Source: Nemopilema nomurai
Lineage: Eukaryota; Cnidaria; Scyphozoa; Rhizostomeae; Rhizostomatidae
DNA length: 64,000 nucleotides
Reading direction: 5' to 3'
Assembly: GCA_003864495.1 (NCBI GenBank)
Contig: ML133381.1
Location: 310,001 to 374,000, forward strand
The notes beneath the pieces were generated by a model, which saw only the letters and a program-made list of their open reading frames with translations, searched no databases and had not been told where the DNA came from. Of the stretch, positions 23,301-38,300 are shown in pieces. Every line of letters starts with the position of its first letter. Positions within the stretch are counted from its first letter, which is position 1. The translations under genes were made by a program, and so were the position numbers.

Positions 23301-26300
23301 CGACGAGGTAATAGAGTTGACTACGGAATATTCAATCGACTCTCTTCATTACAAGACCTCGATTTCATCCAATATGCGAGGCTGATAAGACTGCCACGTA
23401 GAAGCATCATAGAGCTTCTCTTTCATTTATAATCTATTTCTCATTGGTAGCCTACTTTTGATTTTGTCTTGTCTTAGTATTTACTATGCTTGAATCGGCT
23501 CTCTAATAGCTGTTCTAGTTTATAAGACACAAGTATCACAATTTGTCATAGGTTAGCATGGCAACACTCTTTCACTACTTCAAATTGGTCTTCTCTCGAT
23601 GCATCATTATTTGGTTGAACTGTTACTTGAAATGTTTTTCTCCAAGTTTCTCGAGAGCGTAGTTTTCTTATTGGTCATTTCAGACATTTCAGTCTCCTCT
23701 TCTAACTGTTGACAACTTGCTATCAAAGCCAATTCAGGTACTAGTCTTTCTATTATGACCTTTCAGCATTGTTTCAGTACGAAGAGAGATATGATGTGTA
23801 CTTTGAAGTGTCTATAGTGTAAGGTTACATAGTAGTATGTACCACTGTAAAGAGATTTTTAATTTTCGTAAAAATTCAGTGTTTTAAGTATTTGATGATA
23901 GGGATGCTTGCTTGGTATGTTTTTAACTAAATTTCATGCTGCTTTAGCAAAATTCTTTCTTAGATTTTTAGCATCTATTTTTCCTCTCTTGAAGTTGGTT
24001 GCATTAAAGATCCTTTTCTTACAGCAAGTGATACCGTTGGAGTTATGGCAACCATAATGCATGAATGTCCTATATTTCATTTATCTATATATGAGGTTAC
24101 TTCCTTGTGTGTTTTGCAATTGATTATAAAACTCGTCTCTTCTAGCACCCTTGCATACCTGACTTGGTGGCATATATAAGGTGCTGTATTATTTAATATA
24201 ATGCTTACCTACAGACCTTCTTTTCTAAGATACATAATTGCATATATGCATTGGCGTTTCTCTTGACTTTGAAGCACTTAGCTCAACGATACACTCAATT
24301 TTCAACTGACACAGAGAGTCGCATGTCATCTGACATAGAACAAGATGATAAGCTTTGCTGATCTTTTTAGTCAGGTAAAGTAGCAACTGTGTTACGACTG
24401 TAAGCCTATACTTTTTGTTATTTGTAAGTTATAAGAATACAAAACGGCTTTTCTTGCTGTATTAAAAATACCAGCTCTCAGCACATACCTCATTCATTCA
24501 GTTCAACAGGAATTGTAGTTGCAGAAGGGTTCTCACAAAACGTGCTTAATTTTTCGGCTGTCTTCAACGTAAGTTACTCTTTGATGCCTTTCTCGAATAT
24601 CCAAATGTTGAGCAAAGCATTCAACCTGCATTTCTGTTCACCAATTTGATAAATTTATATTATACCCATTTAATACATTTCGTAAAAACTTTACGATCAA
24701 CCTTTACTCATTTTAAATTTTCTTGCCTGAAGTATCAAATAGATCAAGTCTGTTAAAGTCAAATTTCTTCAAAATGTTTCCTTTTTTGTCTCAAAGACAT
24801 GTTGCTTCGTATCTATATTTGCAGGTCTGCATTGCATGAATGACAAGTAGATAGGTCATTCATTTTGTAAAACAAATGATTAAAGCCATTAGCTCAAATT
24901 TTCTGCAAAAGCTATTTCTAGCAAAATAGTAATAGATTTCTTGATCGAATTTGAAACTCATTCGTTATCTGTTTTCTGCTAGTTGATTGTCTGTCATCTA
25001 ATCATTAGGGTACCATCTTGAGTTAGCCTTTCCTAATCTTGACGTTCGATCTGCACATTCCTTCAAAACTACATACCCTTCATGCTGTTCAATCCATTAT
25101 GAAATGCTCTTTATCCTATCTCCCATTATGCCATAGATTTCGAAGCTTATATCTTTTCTCAAGGTTGGACAGATTGAGAGCCTTGTATTCACTGGGCACA
25201 GAATTCTGTTTGTACAAAACAAGACGCTGTTTTTGCTAGATGAAAATGGCTCAAAACTTATGACAGGTTTGTACTTAGACGTGAGTTTGCTAAACATTGC
25301 TTCTAGATCACAAATTTCTCCAGTAATTTTTTTACTTTCTTAAACTTTCACGTTATACCATGTTATGCACCGTAATCACGTAACATTTCAATTATTAATG
25401 CTTCTCTGAACTGCTTTCTGCAGGTCTTTCAAGAAGTGATATCGCTGTCGTATATACTGCAGATTGCTGCCAGGAGGTACGTGGTGTATTGCCTTTTATC
25501 TGATACGTCTATGACCTGCATTTAGAAGACGACATGAAAATTTCGTTGCACGAGCCTTACAAATGCTGTTTGTCTTTCAGGTATCAGGGCAGCAAAGAGT
25601 TATTGTTTCCTTAGAAGGCAATGAAACTATGGTAATAGCAATTTCGTCTTCAGAATACAGTATTTTACAGTGAAATTTTCTATTTTCTAGAACTGATAAT
25701 ATTATTCGTTTTTCTAGTGTGTGCGTTGTCTTGCTTGAACGCTACCCATTCTTGTAATATTCAGTTCAACTTTTGCTAAATTTAACTGTAAGATCAAGTT
25801 CTGTTTTAAGCGGTAAGGATTAATCTTTTGTTGCGTTATCAAATTGACTTTCTCTTACGTTGGGATATCAAATTGATGAAAAAGGATAGAATTTGTGTGA
25901 AACCATTTGCCTTACCCAGTTTAATGTCTCCCTGTCTCGTGGAATTGATTACTTTTATTCTTAAGCATTCATTGTCCATTACTGCGTAAGGCGAGTGATG
26001 CATCAGAGGTATACTCAGGTGCGGGTGATTTGCTTTACAGTGATGCATCACTATGATACCCCCACTACTGTTCGCTTGGCCAAAGCATTTGTCGTTACTT
26101 CGTTCATTTCAAAACCGTTTCGCGTTCCCTTGAATTGCACACAACTTCTAAGGCTATGGTTGCCATTATGACTTACGTTATCTGGCAGGGTCCTATCTAT
26201 GCACTTCTTGTGTCTTCTGACTTTGGATCTACATTCTCAGCCATTAACAATTCAAACTTGGAGGATGCATTGGCCTTCAACTCTACAAAGGTATTTAACA

Positions 26301-29300
26301 AACCTGTGCTCTTTGATATAGTAAAATCACACAGAATCACGCAAAATCACAATTGTAGTGGCAACCTAAATGTCTCTTTTGAGTTTCTAAGAACGATAGC
26401 GTATCTCCAAAGTATCCATCTGGTAAACGGCAACAGATATGCTTTATCCACAGCAACCATTTAATTTACCCCAAGCCGTGTATTTTCTCACATACCGTTT
26501 AATCAAAGAGCCTGGAAGAAACATCTAGCAAACTGCAGTTAGAAAAATGTCTTAGCTTTAAGCTCAACTAGACTTTTAGAGGAATGTAGCTGAAGTCCTG
26601 CTCCCAGTGTGCATAGCTATTATTATGACCTAATGAATGATTAAATGATTGCTTTTGCATGATTATACTGATTGTAAGCTTGATTATATTGAATGCATGT
26701 TTACTGATTGTCCTCGATAGTTTTTTTCAAACAGCGTAACGTAACATGACAAATTGAGCATTGATGTTTGCTATCATTATGATTTCTGATTATGATTTAT
26801 GATTATTTTCGGTTTTCTTTAAGGGCATTCAAATGCTAGACGTTCAAGTCCATTCAGTCTTCAACCGTGTTAATATCCTTGTCAATGTTACTCTGGAAGG
26901 GAAGAGTGTTTCGGTAAGCCAGAACGTATTTTGCAATCTCTAATAGAGTATTGTAGTGTTATATGCAGCATGAAGTCTCCACGGCCTCATAAAATGAAGG
27001 ATGCTGAACAAGATCAACGCCTTATAATGTCGAGTATCGGATTATTGTAACCCCATTTCGAACTCCTAAACTTGAACTGAACATCTTCCCACGATAATAC
27101 TGCTACTCCTGTGATTTTTTACAAGATTTGATAGCGCACCACAAAGGCGGATTTATCTACTGTATGTCCTTGTGTACGGCATTATATTCTTTCTTATGTA
27201 GACTGCCTAAATGCAAACCTTTCTGACATAATCAGCCACCTTACAATCACAGACTTCCCAATTATTCGTAAGATGAGAATGGCAATCACAATACAGAGTG
27301 CTTATGTGTCTTTGTTCTCTTAATGAGTGCACATGTAATGTCAATAAATGCAGTGGTATGGACAACCACCCCATGAATCTAAGCTTGAGCTATGAGCTCG
27401 AATGACAAATGCAATGTAATAACAAATCTAATTTGAGCCTTGATGAGTTATGACGTCAGTTGAGGTCATAACAAATGTATGGTGACTTGTTCGATTATGA
27501 CGTCAGCGGTAACTCTTATGTCATCGTAATATGGCTCAAGGATAATTCGTTGCTGGCTTATAAGAAACGATTATGAAACTTTAATGGCCCAAAGCTACTG
27601 CTCTAAGAAAAATCTATACTTTTACTTTACTTTTTACTTTCTCATTACTCAATAAACATTTCTGATTATGTTTTATGACATTATAGTTAATTTTTTGTGT
27701 CTGATGTGGGTTAGGGCTCTTCAACGATTTTCTGATTCCACGATCAAAACACAAAAATTGATTCGCAGGTTTTAATGGACTATTCATTCAGAACGATGAA
27801 ATGGATGAAACTATTTGAATTTGAGCACAGTAAGCGTTTCTCTAATCTTCAAAATGTGATTAATTTGCACGGTCTAGTTTTTTTGCTAATAATCTGTATC
27901 CATAGCGTAACGGCGGCTTTTTCGCATGTTCCAAAGGCATTTTTCAGTAAACGGCATTTGAATCTAGAAAGATTTAATCAAGTTGTTCGTCTTTCCACTT
28001 TGACTCTCCTTATAAAGGTTTAGAGTGGACACTTTCCGAAATGTTTTTCACATAATTTACATTTGTGTTATACTATGTAGCGCATGAAAATTTCAATTCT
28101 CTTTCTTTCAGATAACTTGACGCGGCTGGCCATCCCTTTGTCAACATCAAACATCACTCTACTTTGGTCTGACAAAGTTCTGATCAGCTCTGAAGGTTTC
28201 CATTATCATTTTGTCTCTCTTCTATTATCACTCTCTGTTTACTTATATCATGGTATTGACATCAGAAATTGTGAATAGAATATAATTCATGTTCCTTCAT
28301 GTGCAGATATTCAATCTTGTCTGCCTTCACTTCCTTTTTCAACTGCCAAAGAGCAACGAGGTGCGAAAATTCATCTAATTGCCATCCATCGAATTCAGAC
28401 GGAAACTGAGAAGAAAACAAAGCAGTCCAAATTTCTGCAATTTGATGATCCTTTTAATATTTGTAATTGTCGTTAATGATAAATATATTATCAAATACAG
28501 GAAAGGAGCTGAAAGTTTTATTAGATTTGAGAACTAATAATGTCGATGATACAGAAAGCACAATTGAGAACGTAGTGACAGGTAAGGAGCTCTTGATATT
28601 ATATAAATTTCATTCAATTTTACTTGAAATGAATCGCAGTCATTTTACTTATGGAATGCTTGAACACATTATCGGCTCAAAGTCGTGGTTGTTGTTGGTA
28701 GGGGCAAGGTTTGTCGCAGTGGCTTGATTGTGGGAAGTGGTGGATTCCTATGGCTGGGGGTAGGTGGGAGGAGCTATCAGGGCTGTTAAGGCTAGTCTAG
28801 GCTAGTCTTGTCTAAACGGTTAGAAATCATTGTATCAGCATGTCGCTTAAATGTCAGCACTGCTTTGATTATGAAACGAGAAGCGCTGATGTTTGTCGGA
28901 TTATTTGCTATTTCCCCCTTCAAAATGTCCATCAAAACATCATACCAGACATGGCGTGTATTTGACTGCCAGTCAGCATGACAAGCTTACGAATGTATTT
29001 GCACGCCAAATGCAACAAGTTGAACTCTGTTTATGTTCATATTGGCAGACCTGCCTTGAAACTCGTGCATTAATAAAGATGCAGCACATCAAAAAGTAAA
29101 CTTAACAAAGATCCTTTTAAGTACAGTTTATTATAGATAATTCCTACTGGACACTAGATTGCTAAGCCAATTTACCCGTTAAAAGCTATTAATAAAATTT
29201 ATCAATTTTGTGACAGAAACGACTATCTTGTAACCATGACAGAGAATAGAGCCAAAAGGAAACTCGCGCTAGAGTACTCTGATGTTCTGTCATGCCGGAG

Positions 29301-32300
29301 CGGAGTACTCTAGTCTGACATGGTTAGCCTCGTTTTCGCTTTGGCCTGCCTGCAAAGCTTTCCTTAACAACAAAATATTCCAGTATCCGTTCTACCTTTC
29401 CTTATTCTGTGTCCTTGAACCTTCGCCCCATTTATCGTACACTAGTCTGCACCAGATGAACCACAGTCTTCTGTCAAAAATAATCTGTGGAGTGTGATTC
29501 ACAGAGTGAAACGAACATACTTGTTTGGCAAACGTGGGAAGATCGAGTCGCATTCCTCTAGCAGAAACGATGGTTATCAAGAATTTGTAAAATGTTGGAA
29601 TCCCCATCTTTGTAAACCTGTTCTTTATTATTTATTCATTCGACTCTTTTGTTGATAAGCCGCGTCAAAGCTCTTTGTTTGTGGTTATGGAAGAGGGTTG
29701 GAACTGGCTACGCAGCAGCACAATCTCGACATTCGCTGACATTCTTCTGTGTCGGCTCTCAGTCTTTTCGAACTTGTCGCCCGAATTCATCACCATCAGT
29801 AATAGTAGTATCATTACTTGGCAGCTTGGTAGAATCATTTCCCCTTCTGAGCGTTCTATAAAAGGCCCCCTTGCAAGAAGGACTAATCCTTAACAAGAAC
29901 GCAGTGGCATTAAAAGTGCTGCAAAACGTTATTATTATTATTGACACGTAAAAGAAGTACGCCCGTCTCCTTGGTCTGATCCATCGATAGTTTTGCACGA
30001 CATCGAGGTTCATAGCATCCACAATCACCGAGTAGAGGCTCGCGCAAACTGAACTAAGTATGAAGAATTCTATCAACAGACAAAGTCTTTCGCTCGCCGC
30101 TTTCTGCTTCTGCATGTCCCTGCCCCGTTTTGTAAAAACGACAAAAGCGTTTCTTTTCCTTGCCAGCAACGTTTTTATCAACACTAAACTTGTGGCAATA
30201 AACAGTATCGTGGAAAGAGCCAGTTTCACATACAGAAATTTTTTATAGATCGTCCCTATAATATAGGCTGCACATGTCGCAAGCGTTAATGTAACTGTTC
30301 CTGACGTCAGCAGGATGAACCTTGATCGTGTCAGGCCGTACTTGTACCAAAATATGTTGTGCTGCGAGATAAGCAGATCAATGCCGATCGCCAGAATGAT
30401 GAATCCCGAGGAGGTGGAGAACAGAAAGTAGATGTAATGCGTCGACATTTCGATCGGGCAGCTGTGGTGGTCACGGTACTCCGTGAACAGCAAGGTTATG
30501 GGCGGCTGCGCGAAAACGCCCAACAACAAGTTCGATATAAACAGGTAGCGCATGTATATTCTCCATCTTACCTGCTTCAAAAGTTTAACTTTGGATAATA
30601 ATAACAGGGCAAGGAGGTTAGTAAGGACATTCGCCGGTATTATTAGGCCATTGTATAGAGCAATTTTCCTTGCATCGTCGCCGTCCAAACTAAATCGCAG
30701 TGTGAAGATATTTGTGCAGCCTTCTGTCGTTCCATTTACCAGCATTCTTGAGGCCTCGCATCGGAATCTTCTCAAGGCGATGAGGAATCCGAGATTGTTG
30801 TTGAATTCGGTTGCTGCATGTCATAATTCCGTGTCTCGATTTCAGCATTCAGTCGAATCTCATTCTTCAGTTAAACTTCTGGCGAATGTTTAACTGTTGC
30901 TTCACTTAACGAAATTAAGTATTGTTTATATCCAGCCCCGTGACACAATCCCATAAACGCTTCCTTTTAAATGTGCCACAATCGTTGCACGAAAACAAAG
31001 TCTTGTTATAATTCAAGGGGATTCCCAGACAATTCGTGTGTCCGAAGCGACTTCTTCTCGACTTGTCTTGTTCGGTACTACGGGGGTCGGTAGGAGCCCG
31101 TCTTCAACAAAGTGAAAGCGAAAATGCCCAGGAAAGAAGGGAATTGAGGGAACAAAATATCAATACTTGTTACGCTTCGAAAATGAAAACAAAAATCGAC
31201 TGACTCTAAATAGTTTTTGATCATAAGATTTCTTTGCAAGCGGTAATCACTAAGCATTGCAAAACCCATGGCGACAACAATGATTCAAATTGGTTTTAAA
31301 GAAACAGAATGGGAGATTTGTATAAAACTGACAAGCGGTGGTTTCTCATTGTCACTTGGTAGCTCTGTGAACGAAGCCTTCTTTCGTGTACAGAAGTGTG
31401 ACTCCCGGACAATTTGTTTCCCCAGGCCTCTGGTAGTCACATTTGCAAGAAACAGTTGCTTGTAGTATACTTAATGGCAATTTTATCCAGTTCTTTTGCC
31501 ACGTTTTCAAGCCCCTTTATAAATCTGTCATGTATCACTATATGGTTTGCGTTATTTTTGGATGATGGCTCTGCTTCATTTGCAGATAAAAATGGCTTGT
31601 TCATCGTCCAACTGAGTTCTGGTGATCTCTTCTCCGGGATGATTGGCGTGGGAATCCTAACAAAGGTAGACACTCGTGCAATAAAACATCCAGCAGCCAG
31701 GCCTTACCTTTTTGGGAACTGCAGCCAGGGCTGCACTTACCTCTGCCGGGGCCTGGGCCCAAAATTGATGCGGTCCCCTAAATTATACCAAAGTAGTTAG
31801 CCATTGTAAAGGCTTGACAAAATTTGCTTGAGGCCCCCCAAATATGTAAGACCTTCGGGACCCCCTGGGCTGGGGCCCATGGGTAAATGCGTCACTGACT
31901 GCAACCGGTAGAAATTATTGAATGAAAGATGTTTGTCGATCAAAAACAACTTCTTACCTATTCAGAGACGAAAGGATTGAAAGCTTCGCAGAATATAACT
32001 CTTTTTGACTTCTCAGTCATTAAATTTTCATTTTGCACATCATATAGTGCTTTGAATGGAAAAGTAAGAGTCATTTGATAATATATATAGCTGTAATGAG
32101 GTTAACTAAACTTTTCCCGCAGATTTCGTCGATAGAACCAGCAAGTACCTTGTTGTTTGACTCCAAGGGACAGCTGATTGTCTTAAAGTCCGATAGGTAA
32201 AGTTCGAAATTTTACAAACTCGATATCGTACATGAAATGGGGATAACAGCTCTATGTTAAAGAGTAGGCACAATTCTAAGACAGGCGTGAGCAGATGTGG

Positions 32301-35300
32301 GGCCAAGATGCTTTAACGTCAATCTGTACGAGGGGTGTAAATCCGAGGATGTATAAGGTGAAATGTAAAGCTTCGCCCCAGAGAAACGCTAACAATATTT
32401 CTGCTGATCGCAAGCTTGGCCTGGTATCATAACAATGCAGCTGATATCTCGAGTAAAGGCTAATAAGATTAAGCCCCTTGTAGGCTGGTTGTTTAATCTT
32501 CGTTGAGAAGAACCAGAGAGCTAGTGTCAATCAACAACTTAGGATTGGTGCTAAAGCCATGCAAATGGGTGTACGTAAGGCTACGTTCGTCAGCTTTTAG
32601 GAACATTGAGTGACCAAATCTGTCTCACTCAAAAATGCCAGTTTTGTTTTTTGAAAGAACAGGAAGTCTGTTGATCTTCCATTAGCATTGTTAGACCTTT
32701 GAAGTCGAGCAATGGAACAGCAAGAATGACAGGTTTATGCTGACAACTTCTTTGAATCGCTCGAATTCTTTCTGGATACTCTCGTAGGCACAAAGGCTAC
32801 GTCAGCAGCTACCGATACCCATTGCATGCTGAAGTTGATTCGGCTGTGGATATGGGGGATTGCGAGGCAAGGAACATCCTTTTCATTATTGTTATGAAGC
32901 GTAGCAAGGGGGTCAGGGGGTGGGGGCAGCCACTTCTGATGATTTATAATTGGTGTATGAGAAACAGGCAAGATTGCAAGAATCTTGGGATGTATGATTT
33001 AACGATGGCTCAAGAAAGGAACTCATGTTGCCCCTATCACTTCCTCAGAAAAATGAACGCTGCCCTTTGGTGCAAAGACTTTTGGAGACAAGTTGTGTGA
33101 TAAATTTTGGAGTTCCTCGACAACTGAGAGATAATGGGTTAATTTGCTTTTTTTAATAGTTTGAGCATTTCAAAGATAATTAATAGCCCGTAAATATGTG
33201 CTTTTGCTATTTCATTCTTTCTATCATGGCACATGAACTACACATGTAAATATATGGTTCTGGGCGCTCGTATGATGTTAAATGCTGTGATTTGCTTCCC
33301 TAACCAGCGATAAATGCTAGCCTAGGCAAAAACCACCAGGAATGGGATGAATAAAGCTGCAGTCTGCGTCATTTCCATCCCTCGAATTACTTTGCTCCCA
33401 CCTTTTCTGATAGGCTTTAGATTGGTGTTTGGTTTATTTCACATTTTGACGCAAAGAATTTTTTTGATGGCAAACCAAATCCCTTATGGTCCTTGAGTAT
33501 TTCAAAGAGCAATATGAAATAATTTCTAATTTCTATGAACTATTTGTAGAAAATTCGATTCAGAAATACTATCGTCATTAGTCTGTTCCGAGTTCTGTCC
33601 CAAGGTGACTTTTCTAATGGACCTGAAGATTCTTTCCACTTCCCTCTCTTCTTAACTCTTCTCCTTTACAGACTTTAGACTTAAGTTTTAAGTTTAGTTT
33701 CGAGTAATGATTGTCGTGTTATTTAAAATTTAGTTGATATCGTTCATCACGGACATAGTGGATGGCTGGTATCAAATCGACATTGGAGAGCACATTCAGG
33801 TAAATGTCCTTTATCTGGCCTGCAAGCCTCAAAGCCTGCATGATTACAATATGCCATGCCCTTTCATGAATCGAACGAGCCAGTAGAACTCGTCTGAGAT
33901 ATGTGAATTTTTTCATGATGAATTATTTTTATTAGAATTAGATGCTGCTTTTTATTACAGATCAAAGTTGAGTTGATTTCAGAAAGTTCCAACACGTCAG
34001 TAAAGGTAAGGCTCTGAAGCATCATAAAATGTAGCAATAGGATCTAGGCTGGCACGGTAAACCATTTAATGGAAAAAGTATTCTTAAGCAGATACCTCGA
34101 GGAGGTAGCCTAATAGGCACTCCTTTGCGTTTTGTATCCTCTCTTAAAGAAATTTTCCTATTTTGGCTCATTCAGTTTACTATTGAAGATACACGCTTTT
34201 TTTATAAGGAACCTACCTCAAGGCCTAGTTTCAAAAGTTCCTTATTCGTAGACCTCAAATCATCAGATTTTAGTACCAAAAGTTTCTTAAAAGTTCTTTA
34301 AGCTCTCACTTTCGGTGCTTTTACTACAATAAGCCTTAACACTTAATAGAGAGGGGCGAGACAGCATATGCGGAAACTACTCTTGATGAAGCATTTGACA
34401 CACGAATAGCAAACAATCTATGCGAGTATTGGCTGCAAATGAAAGGAACCGGCTTTTTAGTTATTGATGCTTGCAGTTATAAAAAAAATTTCAAATCGAA
34501 AAATTCCTTAGATATTTCGCTTTTAGTAGTATAAGTTCTTTAAATATTTCGGCCTTCTACATGTAGGTTCCTTATGAAGTGGTTCCTTATAAAAAAAAGC
34601 GTGTATTGTTGACCAGTGGTTTCCTCAATCAGTCTGAGCTATTTCGCGTCTGACCGGGCACTTTGTGTCGAATAAAGAAACGATTGTGGCCATTGAGACA
34701 CTATAAAAATCACTTCCGAAATTAAACTCACTGGAGCTGTTTCGTAGCTGAATCTCAAGGAGATGATTTCACAAATTGCTAGCGTTATGATTTATAACCT
34801 AACACTGGCAAGAAATTGACCGTAAATGAGTAGTTACGGCAGTATGATATTCCAACTATTCGTTTAGTAGTCGTGCGTGCAAAGATTTTGCGACATTTCT
34901 ATGGTACTCAACAATATAATAAGCAAAAGGAGGCTTTAATTTCCAAAAGAAATCAAGCCTATAAAGGTAAAACCAAGTCAGTGGTTATGCTTTCATGAAA
35001 GTCAGTAATCCTGCTATACCAGGAAAATCACTTTTTGTATATCTTAAATTTTAAGAGAAGTTAATAGCCTTTTAGGGACCCAAGGATTGAACTGGGCCTA
35101 TAAGTGTCTTGTGAAAATTACGATCTTTTACGTATCATTATCTCGACACATGAAATATTATCCTGCCAAGGTTTGGATTAAAATGAAATTACATTCCCGT
35201 TTTCATTTTTAGTGTCAATCCAGATTTCACATTTCTAATGCATTAAGACATGAGTAGTTGCTAAACATTTTTTTAAAATCTCCAAGCTAAAATATTATCA

Positions 35301-38300
35301 TTCTTATGCTATCTCACACCCAAACCTGTCGGTAAGAGACCCATAAAGTACTGAAAATCGACATTAAAATAAATTTCTATTGGTATAATACGCTCTAGCT
35401 ACACGAAACGATTAACATGAAGAGACTGGAGTTGTCATTTTTTATTATAGGTTAAGCTTTTGAAAACAATAATTTCTTACTATCGGTCATTTTTTTCGTG
35501 TATCATTCTCTGTGAATCAGGTGGTTTTAATTTTATACACTCAACTCAAACAAAGGCATTTTAACATACTTTTACCAGGAATTCAGGCAACATAATTTTT
35601 TTAGATTGCATACCCACCACATCCAAGTCTCAAAACATCTGAACAAGAAACAGCGGGCAAAGTTGGACGATACTTCACAAAGGTGACTGCAATGTTTGTT
35701 ATTTCATATTTTGTTATGCATTCTTAAATGCAAGCGAATGAATGCAGGAATGCTATTGCTCCTTCAATCTAGGCCCAATAAGCACTGCCTTGTTTCTTTT
35801 TGATTGTGCGCTGCCTTTTTCCGCATAAGTAGAGGAGTGTTAAGCAGCCTTTTCAGTGGTCAGTTGTGACCAATTTACAAGACGATTGCTATTAATCACT
35901 CGTTGTGACATGTCTACTTTCTTCACATTCAATCAAGATCATAAACTTGCTTTTAGACAAAAACAATTGACGTTTTTGTTGCTGAGAATTCATCCACGAT
36001 TCAGAGGTACGTTTCTTAAATTTTATTTTTGTTGACTTCAAAATTTTATCATTTTTCAGTACGTTTCCTAATTTACAATGGCTGCATTAACTATTGTAAA
36101 CTAAACATATAAAAATAAGAAAATTTAGACTCTAATTAAATTAATGTTTTCTAGTGACCTGTAAAAACAATATCATTTAGATGCTAAAATACACAGAACA
36201 TTAAATTGCTTTCTGCACATACGATAGAAGTCCTTTCCTCATCTTTTGTATGTGACAACAAATTTGGAAATTTCTTGGAAGGTGCATATTTGTCAATTTG
36301 CAAGCACGTATGCTAACTAGAATCGTAAGAAAGATAAGATATGCAATTCGATCCATAATCGATGCAGCAAAATGTACTTAAATGACACAAGTGTATTGAC
36401 CACTTTCTGTTTCAAAGTCACAACTTCACGTTTTTCTCGGCTTACCATTTCTTTATTCATAGAAAAAACAAGAACCTTCAGATGGAGTGCCCTCGCTTTA
36501 TCCTTTCAATAGATCAACAATCATCCCGGCCCATTTAAAAAATACCAAGCAATCTCTTCGTTTGTTTCAGATTTGGTGATATATATACAACATTAGTAGT
36601 ATATCCTTCAAATCTTGGCCCCATTTGCACGAGATCTTATCATCAGGTTTGTATGCTTTTCTCGACACTCATGATCGTATCAAGCAGTTTAATACTTAAT
36701 ACATAATTGTTTCTCTTTGGTTTCTAAAACCTGTTCGAATTATTATCTTTTCCTTTTCAGGCTGCATTCTTTCATCTTGGCTGCCCTTTTTCAAGGTTTC
36801 TTAATCTGAACAAGTATGTACGAGCTATTATTTTTTAATGATCAGGAGCAACGAAGAATTTTTGGCACGATAGGTTAATTCAAAAACTACCCCCTATAGA
36901 TGCAATTTAAGCTCGTAAATAAATAGTCCATAAAAAGGTCATAAAAAGGACCAAGAGGGGAGGGGGCTGGGGATGGACCAGATAATAATGGGTCAACCCT
37001 TTTTTTCGTCTAAGTTTGACGTCTTTATGTTATTTATGTTACATTGCTTTGAGAATGGCTCTTTCTGTATTTTAGGCTTCCAAGATGCGAGGATCCAGCT
37101 GTAAGGTAGGTCTTACACAAGGTGGACATTTTCTTCATAGTATTGTTTATTATCTATGATCATTTCATCAATAATTTGTAGAGACATGTAAGTCGTATTA
37201 ATGCTCTTTGCAGAAATGCAAAGCTGTGGAGATGCCAAATGTCATTAAATTTTATGTTTTAATTGTAATTGTTAGGCAATTTTGATCGCTTCTCAAAAGC
37301 TATTCTTGTATCCAACTTCCACTTGAACTGTGAATGCTACATGCATTCTTCATTTGATGTAGTTATCTTTGTTATATAGAAGTACTATGCGTTTTGAAAA
37401 GCTTCAAAATTCATTTTGAAGCAACGAAAGCATTTTTACATTTCAGCATTAAACTCGCACCATTTATTGGCGTTCAAGTAAGTACACCTTTTTTAACCTT
37501 TTTACCTACCCTGCAAATGCTAAAAGTTGCTGCTAAGGATTAAACTAATCTTAACCTTTAACTTCGTCAGGAAGGGCATCTGCTGAAGATCTTACGCTGA
37601 TGACTTCACTGCACAATAATTCAACATTTTTCAGCTTACTTTCAAAAGACGGCTGGCCAATGCTTATATCTATTTGTAGGGCAATGGCAAAGATTACCCC
37701 AGATTTTGCATCGCCATTCCAAATAGGAGTAAACTTGACATAGAGACATACTTGTAAGTATCATTGGTCTTACGTCGTGCATAAACTAAAGAAACGTCAC
37801 ATATCAGACGCTTTGTAAGCCGTAAAGGATTGGAATACACTTAAGTTGGTAACTACTCAGGGTAACTTAAAGGATTGCGAAGTACAACTGTAATTATTGC
37901 TACGAAAAGATTCTTGAAAAGTTAAGCACAGTTGGTCTCTATTTAGCTTCCAACAGAATACCATCATACGGAGGGTGAATGAAATTGTGGAGGTGCAGGA
38001 ACTCACAGGTCGCAACGACTTTCACTTCTTTCGAGACCAGACCACGGTAAGATTCTTAAGAACATTTGCTTATCGTGGAAAAAATAGCAAACATCCATAA
38101 ATATCCATACATGATTACATAAATGTATGTATACTTGTATATTGTATTGAAAATGCTTATGTTCCTATTGAAAGTCGCAATAGAAACGCAATTAAAAACT
38201 TAGTGGATCTGGCAGCATTAAGAATATGAATTTTCGAAAACTAATGCCAAACGTATTATCCTTTTAGACGAAATGATCTCTAAATAATCACAGCTAAGTT

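Noticed and set aside
24146..24270. Possible extra CatSper exons at 24146-24180 and 24215-24252.
   Set aside because: They can be joined in phase only with a poor donor. Extending exon 13 back to 24482 joins exon 12 directly in phase 0 with better sites.
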